Notes: a model not told the origin generated them from the letters alone. A stretch of DNA of 64,000 nucleotides from Aphanothece saxicola GSE-SYN-MK-01-06B (GCA_019359745.1 JAHHGT010000004.1:1-64000); one strand, 5' to 3'. Positions 27,077 to 36,480 are shown, counted from the first letter of the stretch. Translations and numbers: made by a program.

Positions 27077-28081
27077 ATGCCAGCGGCCGCCGGGGCTCCG
27101 GCCCCGGCGCTGCGGCTTCCCCTCCATCTCCAGGCCCAGCTCGCCCAGGGTGTGGGGCGACGAGGCCAGGGTTACCGGACCCGCTTTGCCCCCTCCCCCA
27201 CCGGCCCGCTGCACCGGGGCAATCTCCGCACCGCCCTGCTCAGCTGGCTTGACGCCCGGCTCAGGGGTGGGGAATGGCTGCTCCGCATCGACGATCTCGA
27301 CGCCCCCCGCAACCGGCCGGGTGCCGAGGCCGCGATCCTCGACGACCTCCGCTGGCTCGGCCTCCACTGGGACGGTCCGGTGGTGCGTCAGAGCAGCCAT
27401 CGCGGCCTTTACGCCACTGTTCTTTCGGCCCTGCGCCTGGCTGGCCATCTCTATCCCTGTCGCTGCAGCCGGAGGCTGCTGGCCGATGTCTCGGCGCCCC
27501 ATGGGGCCTTGGCGGTCTATCCGGGGTACTGCCGGGATCGGCCGCCCTTGTGGGGGCCCCAGGACGGTCGCCTGCCCAGCTGGCGCCTGCGCCTGGAGCC
27601 GGGCGTCCTGCGCTGGCAGGAGCGCGGCGGTGCCTGCGGCCACCAGGACGGCCCCGCCGCGGTGGGGGACGTGGTGCTGCGGCGGGCCGATGGCGTGGTG
27701 GCCTACCACCTGGCCACCGCCATCGACGAGTTGCTGATGGGGATCAGCGTCGTTGTGCGCGGGGATGATCTCTGGCCTTCCACCGGGGCCCAGGTGGCGG
27801 TCATGGCCGCCCTCGGCTTCCCTGCGCCGGCCTATGCCCATGTGCCCCTCTGGCGGGACGCCAGGGGCGATCGGCTGAGCAAGCGGGAGGGGGCTGAGGG
27901 GTTGGCCGGTCTGCGCCGTCGCGGCCTGGAGGCCCCGGCGGTGATCGGTGAGCTGGCGGCCAGCCTGGGATTGGTGCCAGCGGGCAGCCGTCTCAGTGCC
28001 GAGGAGCTGGCGGCCAGCCTGTCGCCTCAGGCTCTGGACACCTGCATGCACCCGGAGCGGGCCGAGGGGAAAAAGGTTTAA
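27077..28081 (+). CDS. gluQRS: Glutamyl-Q tRNA(Asp) synthetase
   Basis: A 334-residue paralogue of the catalytic domain of glutamyl-tRNA synthetase that attaches glutamate to queuosine in the anticodon of tRNA-Asp. The class I HIGH-like motif appears as PSPTGPLHRGNLRTAL and the KMSKS-like motif as RLSKREGAEGL. A zinc-binding set (YPCRCSRR with Cys pair, then YPGYCRD) is present. The C-terminal anticodon-binding domain of GltX is absent, which distinguishes GluQRS. The first ~30 residues before RTRFAPSPTG are extra and variable. It follows HU by 23 bases. Confidence 0.92.
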   Translation: MPAAAGAPAPALRLPLHLQAQLAQGVGRRGQGYRTRFAPSPTGPLHRGNLRTALLSWLDARLRGGEWLLRIDDLDAPRNRPGAEAAILDDLRWLGLHWDGPVVRQSSHRGLYATVLSALRLAGHLYPCRCSRRLLADVSAPHGALAVYPGYCRDRPPLWGPQDGRLPSWRLRLEPGVLRWQERGGACGHQDGPAAVGDVVLRRADGVVAYHLATAIDELLMGISVVVRGDDLWPSTGAQVAVMAALGFPAPAYAHVPLWRDARGDRLSKREGAEGLAGLRRRGLEAPAVIGELAASLGLVPAGSRLSAEELAASLSPQALDTCMHPERAEGKKV

Positions 28082-28154
28082 GGAAAGTTTCGGGATTCAA
28101 GGGGTCTGGGTCGTCCACAGTGAGGAGATCAGAACAATCCCTCGCCAACCGGCC

Positions 28155-28367
28155 ATGTCCCTCCAGGTTCCCTCCGCCGATTCGAGGAGCCATCCCCTTG
28201 TGCCCTGCCGATGTCCCCAGTGCGGCGGCAGTGGACTGCTGAGGATCGATGATCAGCGTTACCGCACCTGCCTGGATTGCCTGGGCCAGGGCCACTCCCG
28301 CGCCAGCGGGGGGGATGAACTGTTCTTCCGGATCATCAAGGCAAGGTCCGCTTCCGCCGCCAGATGA
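28155..28367 (+). CDS. Small zinc-ribbon protein
   Basis: A 70-residue protein I do not recognise by name. It has two CxxC pairs, Cys20-x2-Cys23 in CPQCGGSG and Cys39-x2-Cys42 in CLDCLGQG, a DnaJ-type or rubredoxin-like zinc knuckle, with an extra Cys18. The CxxCxGxG spacing resembles half of a DnaJ zinc-finger module, so binding zinc is likely and a role in protein folding or assembly is only a guess. The ATG gives a 10-residue run before the motif. Its last 32 bases overlap the small minus-strand gene at 28336. Confidence 0.6.
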   Translation: MSLQVPSADSRSHPLVPCRCPQCGGSGLLRIDDQRYRTCLDCLGQGHSRASGGDELFFRIIKARSASAAR

Positions 28368-28449
28368 AGAAGGCGGTGGTGGCCACCACCGCCGCCAGCG
28401 GCGCCGCCGTGAGCAGCAGCAGGATCACGGCGGTCCAGTCGGTGTACAT
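28336..28449 (-). CDS. Small single-helix membrane protein
   Basis: A 37-residue protein, MYTDWTAVILLLLTAAPLAA in its first part, with one hydrophobic helix (~6-28) and a basic C-terminus WRRKRTLP, giving an N-out, C-in topology by the positive-inside rule. Such single-helix proteins are typical accessory subunits of photosynthetic complexes, but I cannot match this one. The longer frame continues upstream with low-complexity residues, so ATG 28449 is preferred. Its 3' end overlaps the zinc-ribbon gene on the other strand. Confidence 0.5.
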   Translation of the reverse strand: MYTDWTAVILLLLTAAPLAAVVATTAFFIWRRKRTLP

Positions 28450-28499
28450 GGGTGCATGGGTTGGAGCGGTGCCATCATCCCAGCAGATGCTCCCCGGTG

Positions 28500-28808
28500 A
28501 TGGCGAACGAACAGCAACCCCGCGAGGCCTCCCGGATGTCCCCAGCACTCCTCCGCGCCCTTGCGACGACGGGCGTCCTGTTGCTTTCGCTGCTGGGTGG
28601 GGCCGGACAGGGATGGGCGAATGTGCAGTTCGAGAATTGCGTCACCGCTGCCGATGGCTCCATCACCTGCGACACCGTGCCTACCGGCAACACCCTGATG
28701 AATGATGTCGACGCCCGCTACGGACTTCTCCAGAACGCCAGTCCGGGCTGGAGTGAGTTTGAGCCCTACCAGGGTTACGACGATGACTTCGGCGGCAACG
28801 AGACCTGA
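28500..28808 (+). CDS. Exported small protein, cyanobacteria-specific
   Basis: A 102-residue secreted protein. After a short polar N-terminus, residues ~14-40 form a signal peptide ending near GQGWA-NVQ. The mature chain (~62 residues) has two cysteines (ENCVTAADGSITCDTVP) likely forming a disulfide loop, then TGNTLMNDVDARYGLL and an acidic, Tyr-rich tail EPYQGYDDDFGGNET. I recall similar small proteins in picocyanobacteria but no function is known. A second ATG (MSPALLRAL) just before the signal helix could be the start. Confidence 0.65.
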   Translation: MANEQQPREASRMSPALLRALATTGVLLLSLLGGAGQGWANVQFENCVTAADGSITCDTVPTGNTLMNDVDARYGLLQNASPGWSEFEPYQGYDDDFGGNET

Positions 28809-28892
28809 TCAGCTGGCGTCCGTCGCCTGCAACGACATGTGGCGCCGCCTCGCGGGTGGTCGCTTCTCTGGAGTAGCTCAGAAGAGCCATTC

Positions 28893-29168
28893 ATGGGGGT
28901 TGTGATGCCTGTCTGGGCACCCGAAATCGATCCGGCCCATCCGCCGGAGTGCACCCAGGCAAAGCGCTATGTGCTGCAGCGCCTTTCCGATGGCTCCTTC
29001 GTCTCGATCCGTCCCGATGACCAGGGTCTGGGCCAGGTGAGCGATCCGATGGCGGCCTATCTGTTCCATACCCAGGAGGCGGCCCTGCGCGCCGCCGGCG
29101 AACTCAATCGACTGGGTGGCGACGGTTTCGACGTGGTCAAGGTGGCGTGGCCCGTTGCGTTGTGCTGA
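28893..29168 (+). CDS. Small conserved cyanobacterial protein
   Basis: A 91-residue soluble protein without recognised motifs. It has a core strand-helix pattern (KRYVLQRLSDGSFVSIRPDD ... AYLFHTQEAALRAAGELN ... FDVVKVAWPV) that looks like a small alpha/beta fold, similar in outline to proteins that take a residue column and a helix in each half. ATG 28893 is used; ATG 28905 is a good alternative giving MPVWAPEIDP. No ribosome site decides between them. It stands alone between two exported or regulatory genes. Confidence 0.55.
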   Translation: MGVVMPVWAPEIDPAHPPECTQAKRYVLQRLSDGSFVSIRPDDQGLGQVSDPMAAYLFHTQEAALRAAGELNRLGGDGFDVVKVAWPVALC

Positions 29169-29257
29169 GCCCAGCCCAACGCCGTGCCGTGACGCCTGCT
29201 CAGCGGCAGACGCATCAGCAGCGAGTTCGTCCTTGGCGTGTATCGGCATTTCGCCTA

Positions 29258-29286
29258 ATGACGTGAGGCCGATAAACCTTTATAGT
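29258..29286 (+). promoter_or_regulatory. Candidate sigma-70-type promoter of cyAbrB
   Basis: ATGACG (29258-29263) and TATAGT (29281-29286) are separated by 17 bases. The -10 box matches 5 of 6 consensus bases, the -35 box 4 of 6. Transcription would start near 29293, giving a leader of only about 20 bases with an unusual T9 run before the ATG at 29316. Confidence 0.55.
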
Positions 29287-29315
29287 CAGTCTTGTAAGGT
29301 TTTTTTTTGGTCCCA

Positions 29316-29684
29316 ATGCTCACCGGATCTGATCTCCTGGCCAGGGTCAAGGAGTTGGGCGATGTCTCGAAATCTGATCTGGTGCGTGGTTGCGGCTACG
29401 TCAGCACCAAGAAGGATGGCGCCGAACGCCTGAATTTCACGGCCTTTTATGAGGCCCTGCTGGAAGCCAAGGGCGTCAGCCTTGGGGAAGGCGGCGGCAA
29501 GGGTGGCTCCAAAGGTGGCCGCAAGCTCAGCTATGTGGCCACCGTCCAGGGCAACGGCAATCTTCTGGTCGGCAAGGCCTACACCGCCATGCTCGATCTG
29601 CAGCCCGGCGATGAATTCGAGATCAAACTGGGCCGCAAACAGATCCGCCTGATTCCTGCAGGATCCACCGAAGACGACGAGTGA
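29316..29684 (+). CDS. cyAbrB family transcriptional regulator
   Basis: A 122-residue DNA-binding regulator of the cyanobacterial AbrB type, which unlike Bacillus AbrB carries the swapped-hairpin AbrB domain at the C-terminus. The N-terminal half (SDLLARVKEL ... KSDLVRGCGYVSTKKDGAERLNFTAF) is a helical domain, a Gly/Lys-rich hinge follows (GGGKGGSKGGRK), and the AbrB-like barrel spans ~75-115 with VGKAYTAMLDLQPGDEFEIKL. In cyanobacteria cyAbrB proteins affect nitrogen and carbon metabolism genes. ATG 29316 is chosen over a TTG three codons upstream. Confidence 0.9.
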   Translation: MLTGSDLLARVKELGDVSKSDLVRGCGYVSTKKDGAERLNFTAFYEALLEAKGVSLGEGGGKGGSKGGRKLSYVATVQGNGNLLVGKAYTAMLDLQPGDEFEIKLGRKQIRLIPAGSTEDDE

Positions 29685-29700
29685 GCTGACGGACTCCGCA

Positions 29701-29724
29701 GACCTGTCGTCATGGCGACAGGTC
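29701..29724. terminator. Candidate bidirectional hairpin between convergent genes
   Basis: GACCTGTCG and CGACAGGTC form a perfect 9-bp inverted repeat with a 6-base loop between the cyAbrB stop and the convergent gene at 29723. No T-run follows on either strand, so termination is only likely by position. The right arm touches the stop codon of the minus-strand gene. Confidence 0.5.
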
Positions 29725-30211
29725 ATGCCGGGGGATGGGGGCTGTCCCGCTGCCGACGATCACAGGCCACCAGGAACGCCGTCACCTGGTCCCCCCAGTT
29801 CACGACCACCAGCAGGTTGCGGGGTGTTCTGCTGAATCCCTGCTGGGACAGTACGGCGAAGCCGTTGAGATCGTCGTGGCTCACCAGGGGATGCCTCCCT
29901 TCAAGGGCGCCCCAGGCTCTCAGGAAGCTGTCTCCCTCAAGTGCGTGGCATTGCGCGTAGGCCGCTTCGGTTGCGATCCCCTGGCGCCGCAGCCTCACGA
30001 AGGCATCCAGATCCGGACCCAGGTGGTCAATCCAGCGCCCCAGGTCCCCCACCGCCACCAACCGGCTGCGGTCCGGGCCCGTCGTTGTCAGCAGCAAGGC
30101 CGTCGTCGCCAGCGACCAGGTCGACTCCCCCAGCAGCCGCCCGGCGGCCTCCCTCAGAGCCCCGTGGTGGCTCTCCAGCAGTTGCTCGTGGCGCGTCCTG
30201 AGATCATCCAT
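29723..30211 (-). CDS. Conserved hypothetical protein
   Basis: A 162-residue soluble protein I cannot assign. It begins with a helical, charged segment (DDLRTRHEQLLESHHGALREAAGRLLGE), has a hydrophobic strand near 37-46 (ATTALLLTTTG), then helical and strand regions with RNLLVVVNWGDQVTAFLVACD near the C-terminus. There is no signal peptide and no clear catalytic motif. It is transcribed leftward towards cyAbrB and stands between that regulator and tRNA-Thr(CGT). The ATG is the first in frame. Confidence 0.6.
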   Translation of the reverse strand: MDDLRTRHEQLLESHHGALREAAGRLLGESTWSLATTALLLTTTGPDRSRLVAVGDLGRWIDHLGPDLDAFVRLRRQGIATEAAYAQCHALEGDSFLRAWGALEGRHPLVSHDDLNGFAVLSQQGFSRTPRNLLVVVNWGDQVTAFLVACDRRQRDSPHPPA

Positions 30212-30294
30212 GGCCCGAGTATCGCCACCGAGGAGGCCGGACGGAAACGCAACGGATGCCGCCTCGGACTGGGTCCTGGAGGGGTGAGCAGAGA

Positions 30295-30366
<72 letters not shown>

Positions 30367-30418
30367 ATCGGCCAAGAAATTAGCATTCGTCGGATCGCCA
30401 CCCCCTGCACACCATTCC

Positions 30419-30676
30419 ATGGGATCCGACCCGAAGAGATCCCTGGATCCGGAGTTGCGCCGGCGCCTGCTGGCCGAGGCCAGGACCCCCTGGCGGGGAC
30501 TGCGGCGGGCGCTGTGGTTCGCCCTGGTGGCCTCCGCCGGCCTTGGTCTGGCCACGATGGCCCTGAGGGCGTCCTCGGGCTCAGAGGTGGCCTCAGGGGA
30601 CCTGCTGATCCAGGTCGGCGCCCTCAGTCTCTTCGGTGCGCTGCTGTGGTTCGACCGCAACCGGGACGACGGCTGA
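30419..30676 (+). CDS. DUF3493-family small membrane protein
   Basis: An 85-residue protein with the DUF3493 opening LDPELRRRLLAEARTPWRGLRR and two hydrophobic helices (~31-50 and ~65-80) ending in a conserved DRNRDDG. The family is shared by cyanobacteria and plastids, where a homologue is linked to photosystem II assembly (low PSII accumulation group); that function is an inference here. The last 84 bases of this gene overlap, on the opposite strand, the tail of the membrane protein gene at 30593. Confidence 0.75.
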   Translation: MGSDPKRSLDPELRRRLLAEARTPWRGLRRALWFALVASAGLGLATMALRASSGSEVASGDLLIQVGALSLFGALLWFDRNRDDG

Positions 30677-31270
30677 AGGCTCCGGCAGTTTCAGGGGCTC
30701 CGGCAGCAACAGCGGCAGTCCCAGGCAGAGGCGTTGCTGCTCCAGTTCCGCCAGGCTGAGCGGCGCGGTCTTGGCCACCGTCTCTGGCTTGCGGCTGAGC
30801 AGCCAGACGGACTGGAGGAGCTGTTGCCACTGCCACAGCATCACCGCCAGCAGCAGGGCCGCCAGCAGCAGGGCCACCAGGCGCGGACAGGTGCTGAAGG
30901 GGGAAAAAGGGGAGGCCACGGCCGCCTGGCGGTCGATCCACCACAGCAGGGGCAGGTCCAGGGCGGCACCGCCGGCCGTGGCCAGTCCAAGGACAGGGGT
31001 GGCCTGAAGTCGGCTGAGCCGGCGCTGCAGCTCCCGACGGCCTTTCAGAGGGGTCTGCAGCAGCAGCAACGACCAGACGTCGGCGGGGCGCCGCACCAGC
31101 AGCAGGGCCGGTGCCAGGGCGCCGATCGCCCAGCAGAGCAGCCGCTCCAGCCCCGGCAGGGGGCCGGGGTCGCTGCCGGCGAGCACCAGCAGCAACAGCA
31201 GGGCCTCGAGAGGCAACACCCCGAAGCCGATCAGCTGGAGCCAGAGCAGGGGCTCGCTGCGGGGTGTCAC
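30593..31270 (-). CDS. Low-complexity-tail membrane protein
   Basis: A 225-residue integral membrane protein with about four to five Leu-rich helices in the first ~160 residues (LQLIGFGVLPLEALLLLLVLAG and others) and a Pro/Glu/Val-rich, low-complexity C-terminal tail. I recall this as the cyanobacterial 'low-complexity tail' or 'colliding' membrane protein, so named because its 3' end runs into a convergent gene. That is exactly the case here: 84 bases overlap the DUF3493 gene. It starts with GTG four bases after infB, so it belongs to the infB transcript. Confidence 0.75.
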   Translation of the reverse strand: MTPRSEPLLWLQLIGFGVLPLEALLLLLVLAGSDPGPLPGLERLLCWAIGALAPALLLVRRPADVWSLLLLQTPLKGRRELQRRLSRLQATPVLGLATAGGAALDLPLLWWIDRQAAVASPFSPFSTCPRLVALLLAALLLAVMLWQWQQLLQSVWLLSRKPETVAKTAPLSLAELEQQRLCLGLPLLLPEPLKLPEPSAVVPVAVEPQQRTEETEGADLDQQVP

Positions 31271-31274
31271 GGGA

Positions 31275-34200
31275 TCAGGTGCTGAGGGTCCGGCGCTGGG
31301 TGACCAGCTTGAAGGCCTCGACACGATCCCTCTCCTGCCAGCCGGTGAACCGGTCGCAGCCGATGCCGCATTCGAAGCCGGTGGCCACCTCCTTGACGTC
31401 GTCCTTGTTGCGACGCAGGGAATCGAGATCGCCTTCGTAGACGAGCTCCTTGCCGCGGTGCACGCGGATGCGGCAGTTGCGCTGCAGTTTGCCATTGGTG
31501 ACATAGCAACCGGCGACGGCGCTCTTGCCGATGCTGAACACGGCCCGCACTTCCGCTTCGCCCAGGTTCTCCTCCACCAGCTCCGGTTCCAGCAGACCCT
31601 CCATGGCCATCTGGATGTCCTCCAGCAGCTTGTAGATGACGTCGTAGTCGCGCACATCCACGCCGGTGGCATCGGCGGCACGCTTGGCGCCGGAGGCCAT
31701 CGAGGTGTTGAAGCCCACGATCACGGCGCCCGAGGCCGCCGCCAGGTCGACGTCCGTTTCGGTGATCTCGCCTGGGGCCGACAGCAGCACCCGCACCTGA
31801 ACCTCCTCCTGGGGCAGCTGTTCGAGGGACCCGAGGATCGCCTCCACGCTGCCCTGGACATCGGCCTTGAGGATGAGGTTGAGCTCCTTAAGCTCGCCCT
31901 CGCTGACCTGGCCCGACATCGAGGCCAGGGACACCCTCCTCGAGGCCATCTGCTGGGCCAGGCGGGTCGCCCGGGCCTCGTTGGCCCGGTCGCCGACCAC
32001 GGCCCGGGCGCTCTTCTCGTCGGTGTACACCTCGAACTCGTCGCCGGCGGTGGGCACCTCGCTGAAGCCGAGGGCCTCCACGGCGCTGGACGGGCCGGCC
32101 ACCTTCACCCGTTTGCCGGTGTCGTCGACCATGGCGCGCACCTTGCCGAGAATCGGACCCGCCGCCAGCACGTCCCCGGCCTTGAGGGTGCCGTTCTGGA
32201 TCAGCAGCGTGGCCACCGGACCCTTGGCTTTGTCGAGGTGGGCCTCGATCACGGTGCCCCGGGCCATCCGGTCGGGGTTGGCCTGCAGGTCCTCCACTTC
32301 GGTGACCAGCAGGATCATCTCCAGCAGCTTGTCAATGTTTTCCCCCTTGATGGCACTCACGGGAACCATCACGGTGGTGCCGCCCCAGTCCTCCGCCACC
32401 AGATCCAGGCCGGAGAGTTCCTGCTTGACCCGGTCGGGCTGGGCCCCTTCCTTGTCGATCTTGTTGATCGCCACCACGATGGGCACCTCGGCGGCGCGGG
32501 CGTGGCTGATCGCCTCCAGGGTCTGGGGGCGGACGCCGTCATCGGCGGCCACCACCAGCACCGCCACGTCAGTGACCTTGGTGCCGCGGGCCCGCATGGC
32601 GGTGAACGCTTCGTGGCCCGGGGTGTCAAGGAAGGTGATCTTGCGGGTTTCGTCGCCGTGGGGCACATCCACCTGATAAGCACCGATGTGCTGGGTGATG
32701 CCGCCGGCCTCGCCCGCCGCCACCCGCGTCTTGCGGATGGCATCGAGCAGGCTTGTCTTGCCGTGATCGACGTGACCCATCACCGTCACCACCGGGGGCC
32801 GGCGGATCAGGTGGGCCAGGTCGCTGTCCTCGATCATTTCCACGGTCTTCTTGGCCGCGGCCTCGATGTCGTCCTGGAGCACGGGAACGCCGAACTCCTC
32901 AGCCACCGTCTCGATCGTGTGCAGGTCGAGGGTCTGGGTGACGGTGGCGCTGATCCCCTTGAAGAACAGGGATTTGATGATCTCGGAGCTCTCCACCCCG
33001 AGGCGGTCGGCCAGTTCCTGCACCGTGAGGTTGCCCTCGGGCACGATCAGCATCTCGGGGCGCAGGGACTTGGCTTCGCGGGAGGCCCGCAGTTCCATGG
33101 CACGGCGCCGCTGACGCTGGCGGGTGGTCTCCTTCTTGCGTTTGCGCACCGCCACCGTGGGCTTGGCCGGGGCGCCGCCGGGGGTGCGGGGCTTGGCCGG
33201 CCGGGCCAGGCTGGCCTGGAGCACCAGGGCTTCCTGCTCGCCGGCGTAGCCGCCGGTTTCGGCGGTGAGGGCATCATCGTTTTCGCCGATGATGTGCACC
33301 TTCTGGCGCTGCTTCTGGGGCGTGCGGCTGCGCAGGGCCTCGAGCTTGGCGCTGTCGTCCCAGTCGGGCCGCCGGGCGCCGGGGGCACGGGCGCCAGCCG
33401 GGGTTGGCGGGCGGAAACCGGGGCGACGGGGGGCCGCCGGCGGGGTGGCGGTGGGGCGCGTCACGCCCTCGGTTTCCCCGCCGGTTTCGGTGCCGCCCTC
33501 GCTCCGGTCGGGGCGGCGTGGTGGCGCGGCCGTGGGGCGACCGGTGGGTTTCTGGAGCTGCATCAGCTCCCCGGGGGCCATCGGCTTGCGCATGCCGGCC
33601 GGAATCCCCGGGCGGCCAGGGGCCGCCGGACGCCCGGCGGCGGTGGTTCCGGGACCGGCCGAGTCGCGACGGATCGGCTTGCCGACCAGCTCGAGTGGGG
33701 TGGGACCGGGCCGGCCCGGCGTTGCGCCGGCCCTGGAGCCGGCGCTGCCGGGTCGGATCGGTGCGGGGGTGCCGGGACGTTGGGGACGGGCCGACGGAGG
33801 CGCGGGGCGGCTACTGGTGGCACCGCCTTGGCCGGGCTGGGGTCGGCCGACGAGCTGGGGACGGGTGGCTGGAGGCCGGCTGGGGGCGGCGCTGCCGGCT
33901 CCGCTCGGCGCGGCGGGGCGTCCCGGGGCCGGCGCGGGTGGGCGTTGGGGCGAGCCGACCCGCACCGGGGGCGCGGAGGTGCGGTTCACCGGAGCAGGGC
34001 TGGTGGGCTTGGGCGCCGCCAGGGGTTTGGCCGGTGGGGCGACCGGGGCGGGCCGGGCCGGAGCTGCGGGCACCGGGCGGGACGGTGGGCCGCCAGGTGC
34101 CGGCGGACTGGCCGCGGCAGCAGGGGACGCAGCGGCCGGTTTGCCCATGATCGTGGGCGGACGGACGGCGGGCTTGCCGGCTTCCACCGGACGCGGCCGG

Positions 34201-34637
34201 GCTGGGGGTGGGGTCCCGGGGGGCCTGGGGCGCGCCGCCGGTGGTTCGGGACGGGCAGGGGCGGCGGCAGGGGTTGCGGCTGCCGTGGGCCTCGGTGCCG
34301 GGGGGCGGCTCGCGGGAGGTGCCGGGGCGGCGGGGGCGGTTGGGGCCGGCGGAGCGCTGGCCCGGGGAGCGGCCACGGGAGCCGGGGCGGCCTTCTTCAC
34401 CGCCAGGATCGCCTTGGCCGGAGGGGTGGGCGCCGCCGGTTCGGGCCGCGACGGAGCCTGGCCGCCAACGTTGACGCCGATCAGCGAACGGATGCGGGTC
34501 GCCTCGTCATCACTGATCGAGCTGCTGTGACTCTTGGCCGCAATGGAGAGCTTCTCGGCGGCATCGAGCACGTCCTTGTTGTCCAGGCCCAGGTCCTTCG
34601 ACAGCTCGTAGATTCTCACTTTGCCGCTGCTGGTCAT
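31275..34637 (-). CDS. infB: Translation initiation factor IF-2
   Basis: A 1120-residue GTPase that brings initiator tRNA to the 30S subunit. The C-terminal two thirds are conserved: an IF2N module ([18 protein letters not shown]), the G domain with GHVDHGKTS at about residue 625, DTPG in [10 protein letters not shown], and NKID, followed by domains II to IV. The N-terminal third (residues ~60-430) is a long Ala/Pro/Arg-rich low-complexity region, longer than in E. coli but usual in GC-rich cyanobacteria. The start overlaps the ylxR stop by four bases (ATGA), placing it in the rimP-nusA-ylxR-infB operon. Confidence 0.97.
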   Translation of the reverse strand: MTSSGKVRIYELSKDLGLDNKDVLDAAEKLSIAAKSHSSSISDDEATRIRSLIGVNVGGQAPSRPEPAAPTPPAKAILAVKKAAPAPVAAPRASAPPAPTAPAAPAPPASRPPAPRPTAAATPAAAPARPEPPAARPRPPGTPPPARPRPVEAGKPAVRPPTIMGKPAAASPAAAASPPAPGGPPSRPVPAAPARPAPVAPPAKPLAAPKPTSPAPVNRTSAPPVRVGSPQRPPAPAPGRPAAPSGAGSAAPSRPPATRPQLVGRPQPGQGGATSSRPAPPSARPQRPGTPAPIRPGSAGSRAGATPGRPGPTPLELVGKPIRRDSAGPGTTAAGRPAAPGRPGIPAGMRKPMAPGELMQLQKPTGRPTAAPPRRPDRSEGGTETGGETEGVTRPTATPPAAPRRPGFRPPTPAGARAPGARRPDWDDSAKLEALRSRTPQKQRQKVHIIGENDDALTAETGGYAGEQEALVLQASLARPAKPRTPGGAPAKPTVAVRKRKKETTRQRQRRRAMELRASREAKSLRPEMLIVPEGNLTVQELADRLGVESSEIIKSLFFKGISATVTQTLDLHTIETVAEEFGVPVLQDDIEAAAKKTVEMIEDSDLAHLIRRPPVVTVMGHVDHGKTSLLDAIRKTRVAAGEAGGITQHIGAYQVDVPHGDETRKITFLDTPGHEAFTAMRARGTKVTDVAVLVVAADDGVRPQTLEAISHARAAEVPIVVAINKIDKEGAQPDRVKQELSGLDLVAEDWGGTTVMVPVSAIKGENIDKLLEMILLVTEVEDLQANPDRMARGTVIEAHLDKAKGPVATLLIQNGTLKAGDVLAAGPILGKVRAMVDDTGKRVKVAGPSSAVEALGFSEVPTAGDEFEVYTDEKSARAVVGDRANEARATRLAQQMASRRVSLASMSGQVSEGELKELNLILKADVQGSVEAILGSLEQLPQEEVQVRVLLSAPGEITETDVDLAAASGAVIVGFNTSMASGAKRAADATGVDVRDYDVIYKLLEDIQMAMEGLLEPELVEENLGEAEVRAVFSIGKSAVAGCYVTNGKLQRNCRIRVHRGKELVYEGDLDSLRRNKDDVKEVATGFECGIGCDRFTGWQERDRVEAFKLVTQRRTLST

Positions 34638-34990
34638 TCAGAAAGGTCTCCGTACGGTGGGGCCGAAAGGGCCCCGGGGCCGCACGCACGTGGCGACCAT
34701 GGTTCATCTTGCCTCAGAGGTTGCGGGGCCGATCGCTCGAGACGTGCCTCGAGGCTGGCGATGATGGCATCGCTGACGGCGCAGCGGAGGCCGCGCTGGA
34801 GGCGGCGGCGGCGGCGGGCTTCCTCCAGGCAGCTCGGTTCGGGGCACAGATAGGCCGAGCGACCCATGCCCCGATCCAGGCTCACGCTCCCGTCGGCCTG
34901 ACGCACCACCCGCCAGAGCTGGTTGCGGTCGCAGAGGCGGCGACAGGAGACGCAGCGGCGCAGCACCGGGCGCCTCGCGGGCGGCGTCAC
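34634..34990 (-). CDS. ylxR: YlxR-family RNA-binding protein
   Basis: A 118-residue protein with the YlxR (DUF448) core of about 80 residues: [20 protein letters not shown] at the start and [26 protein letters not shown]. Its basic surface fits RNA binding; the Bacillus homologue modulates RNase P (RnpM). The C-terminal ~40 residues are low-complexity and probably variable. It overlaps nusA upstream and infB downstream by four bases each (ATGA), so all three are translationally coupled. Confidence 0.9.
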   Translation of the reverse strand: MTPPARRPVLRRCVSCRRLCDRNQLWRVVRQADGSVSLDRGMGRSAYLCPEPSCLEEARRRRRLQRGLRCAVSDAIIASLEARLERSAPQPLRQDEPWSPRACGPGALSAPPYGDLSE

Positions 34991-36429
34991 CGGACGTCCT
35001 CGCCGGGGAGGTCGTCGTCGTCGACAGCCTCGATCGGAACTTCGGCCGCCTCCTCAGGCTGGCTTTCGGCCTGGCCTTCGGCGGGCTCTTCGGCAGGGGC
35101 GCCCTCTTCACCGTCCTCCAGGTCGTAGGACTCCTCGTCCTCGGGCAGGGGGTAGAGCTCGCGCAGGCGGGCATCCTCCTCGGCCCGGGTGGCCTGTTCG
35201 GCCTCCAGGCGGGCCTCGGCCTCCGCTTGCAGGGCCTCCTCCTCCTGGCGCTGGGCGATCAGGGCCGCCACGGTCTGGTCCTCACTGACCTGGTCGTACT
35301 CCTGCGCGTTCTTGATATCGATCTTCCAGCCGGTGAGCCGGGCGGCCAGGCGCACGTTCTGACCCTCCCGGCCGATGGCCAGGCTGAGCTGGTCGTGGGG
35401 CACAAGCACGTGGGCATGGTGCCCCTCGGGGTCCACCAGGCGGACCATCTCCACCCGCGCCGGGCTGAGGGAGTTGGCCAGGTACTGGGCCGGATCCGGT
35501 GACCAGCGGATCACGTCGATCTTCTCGCCCCGCAGTTCATTCACCACCTGCTGGATGCGGGAGCCGCGGGCGCCGATGCAGGCCCCTACCGGATCCACTT
35601 CCCGCTCCACGCTGTCCACCGCGACCTTGGTGCGGGGGCCGACGGCACGGGAGGGGGGGTTGGCTTCCCTGGCCACGGCGACGATCCGTACCGAGCCCTC
35701 CTGGATCTCAGGCACTTCGTTTTCGAACAGGTAGACCACCAGGCCCGCATTGGCCCGGGAGACGAACAGCTGGGGACCACGCCGGGGCACCTCGCTGACC
35801 TCCTTGAGGAACACCTTGAAGGTGGCGTTGGCGCGGTAGTTGTCGTTGGGGAGCTGGTCGCGGCGGGGCAGTTCCGCCTCCACTTCCGGCCGGCCCAGCC
35901 CGCTGCTCACGGCCATGATCACGCTCTGGCGCTCAAAGCGGATCACCCGGGCGGTGAGCACGGGATCTTCCAGGTCGGCGAATTCCTCCTGGATCATGCG
36001 GCGCTGCTGGTCCCGCAGCTTCTGGGCCAGCACCTGCTTGGTGGTGGCGGCGGCCATGCGCCCGAAATCATCCTTTTCCGGTGTCACGTCCAGCACCACC
36101 GTGTCGCCGATCTGGGCGTCTTCCGCCACCTGGCGCACCTCTTCGATGGCGATCTGGTGGTCGTCGCTCTCCACCTCCTCGACGATGATCTTGCTGGCCA
36201 GCACCCGGTAGCCCTCTTCCTCGAGATCGAGCGCCACGTCGAAGTTGCTGAAGTAGTCCTCCTCGAAGGGGTCCTCGCTGATGCCCAGGTAAAGGGTGCG
36301 GCGGTAACGCTCGTAGCCCTTCAGCAGGGCCTCCCGCAGGGCCGCCTCCACCACCTGGGGAGCCAGCTTCTTCTCGTCGCTGATGTCCTCGATCAGGTTG
36401 TTGAGACCGGGGAGCAGAACCAGGGCCAT
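34987..36429 (-). CDS. nusA: Transcription termination/antitermination protein NusA
   Basis: A 480-residue RNA polymerase-associated factor. Domains in order: N-terminal polymerase-binding domain (~1-130), S1 domain (~140-215), two KH domains with [30 protein letters not shown] and the later [23 protein letters not shown]. The C-terminal acidic tail (residues ~405-480, many Glu and Asp) replaces the long acidic repeats of proteobacterial NusA. It is the second gene after rimP and overlaps ylxR by four bases. Confidence 0.96.
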   Translation of the reverse strand: MALVLLPGLNNLIEDISDEKKLAPQVVEAALREALLKGYERYRRTLYLGISEDPFEEDYFSNFDVALDLEEEGYRVLASKIIVEEVESDDHQIAIEEVRQVAEDAQIGDTVVLDVTPEKDDFGRMAAATTKQVLAQKLRDQQRRMIQEEFADLEDPVLTARVIRFERQSVIMAVSSGLGRPEVEAELPRRDQLPNDNYRANATFKVFLKEVSEVPRRGPQLFVSRANAGLVVYLFENEVPEIQEGSVRIVAVAREANPPSRAVGPRTKVAVDSVEREVDPVGACIGARGSRIQQVVNELRGEKIDVIRWSPDPAQYLANSLSPARVEMVRLVDPEGHHAHVLVPHDQLSLAIGREGQNVRLAARLTGWKIDIKNAQEYDQVSEDQTVAALIAQRQEEEALQAEAEARLEAEQATRAEEDARLRELYPLPEDEESYDLEDGEEGAPAEEPAEGQAESQPEEAAEVPIEAVDDDDLPGEDVR

Positions 36430-36480
36430 GGACTCGGGGGCAGGTGGGAAGGAAGGGGAAGAAAGGCGAACCGGAGCGGC

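Noticed and set aside
31458-34853. Very long open frame (about 1130 codons) antisense to infB
   Set aside because: It mirrors infB exactly and consists of His/Gly/Arg/Leu-rich residues without any family motif. High GC and the third-base bias of the real gene remove stops on the opposite strand.
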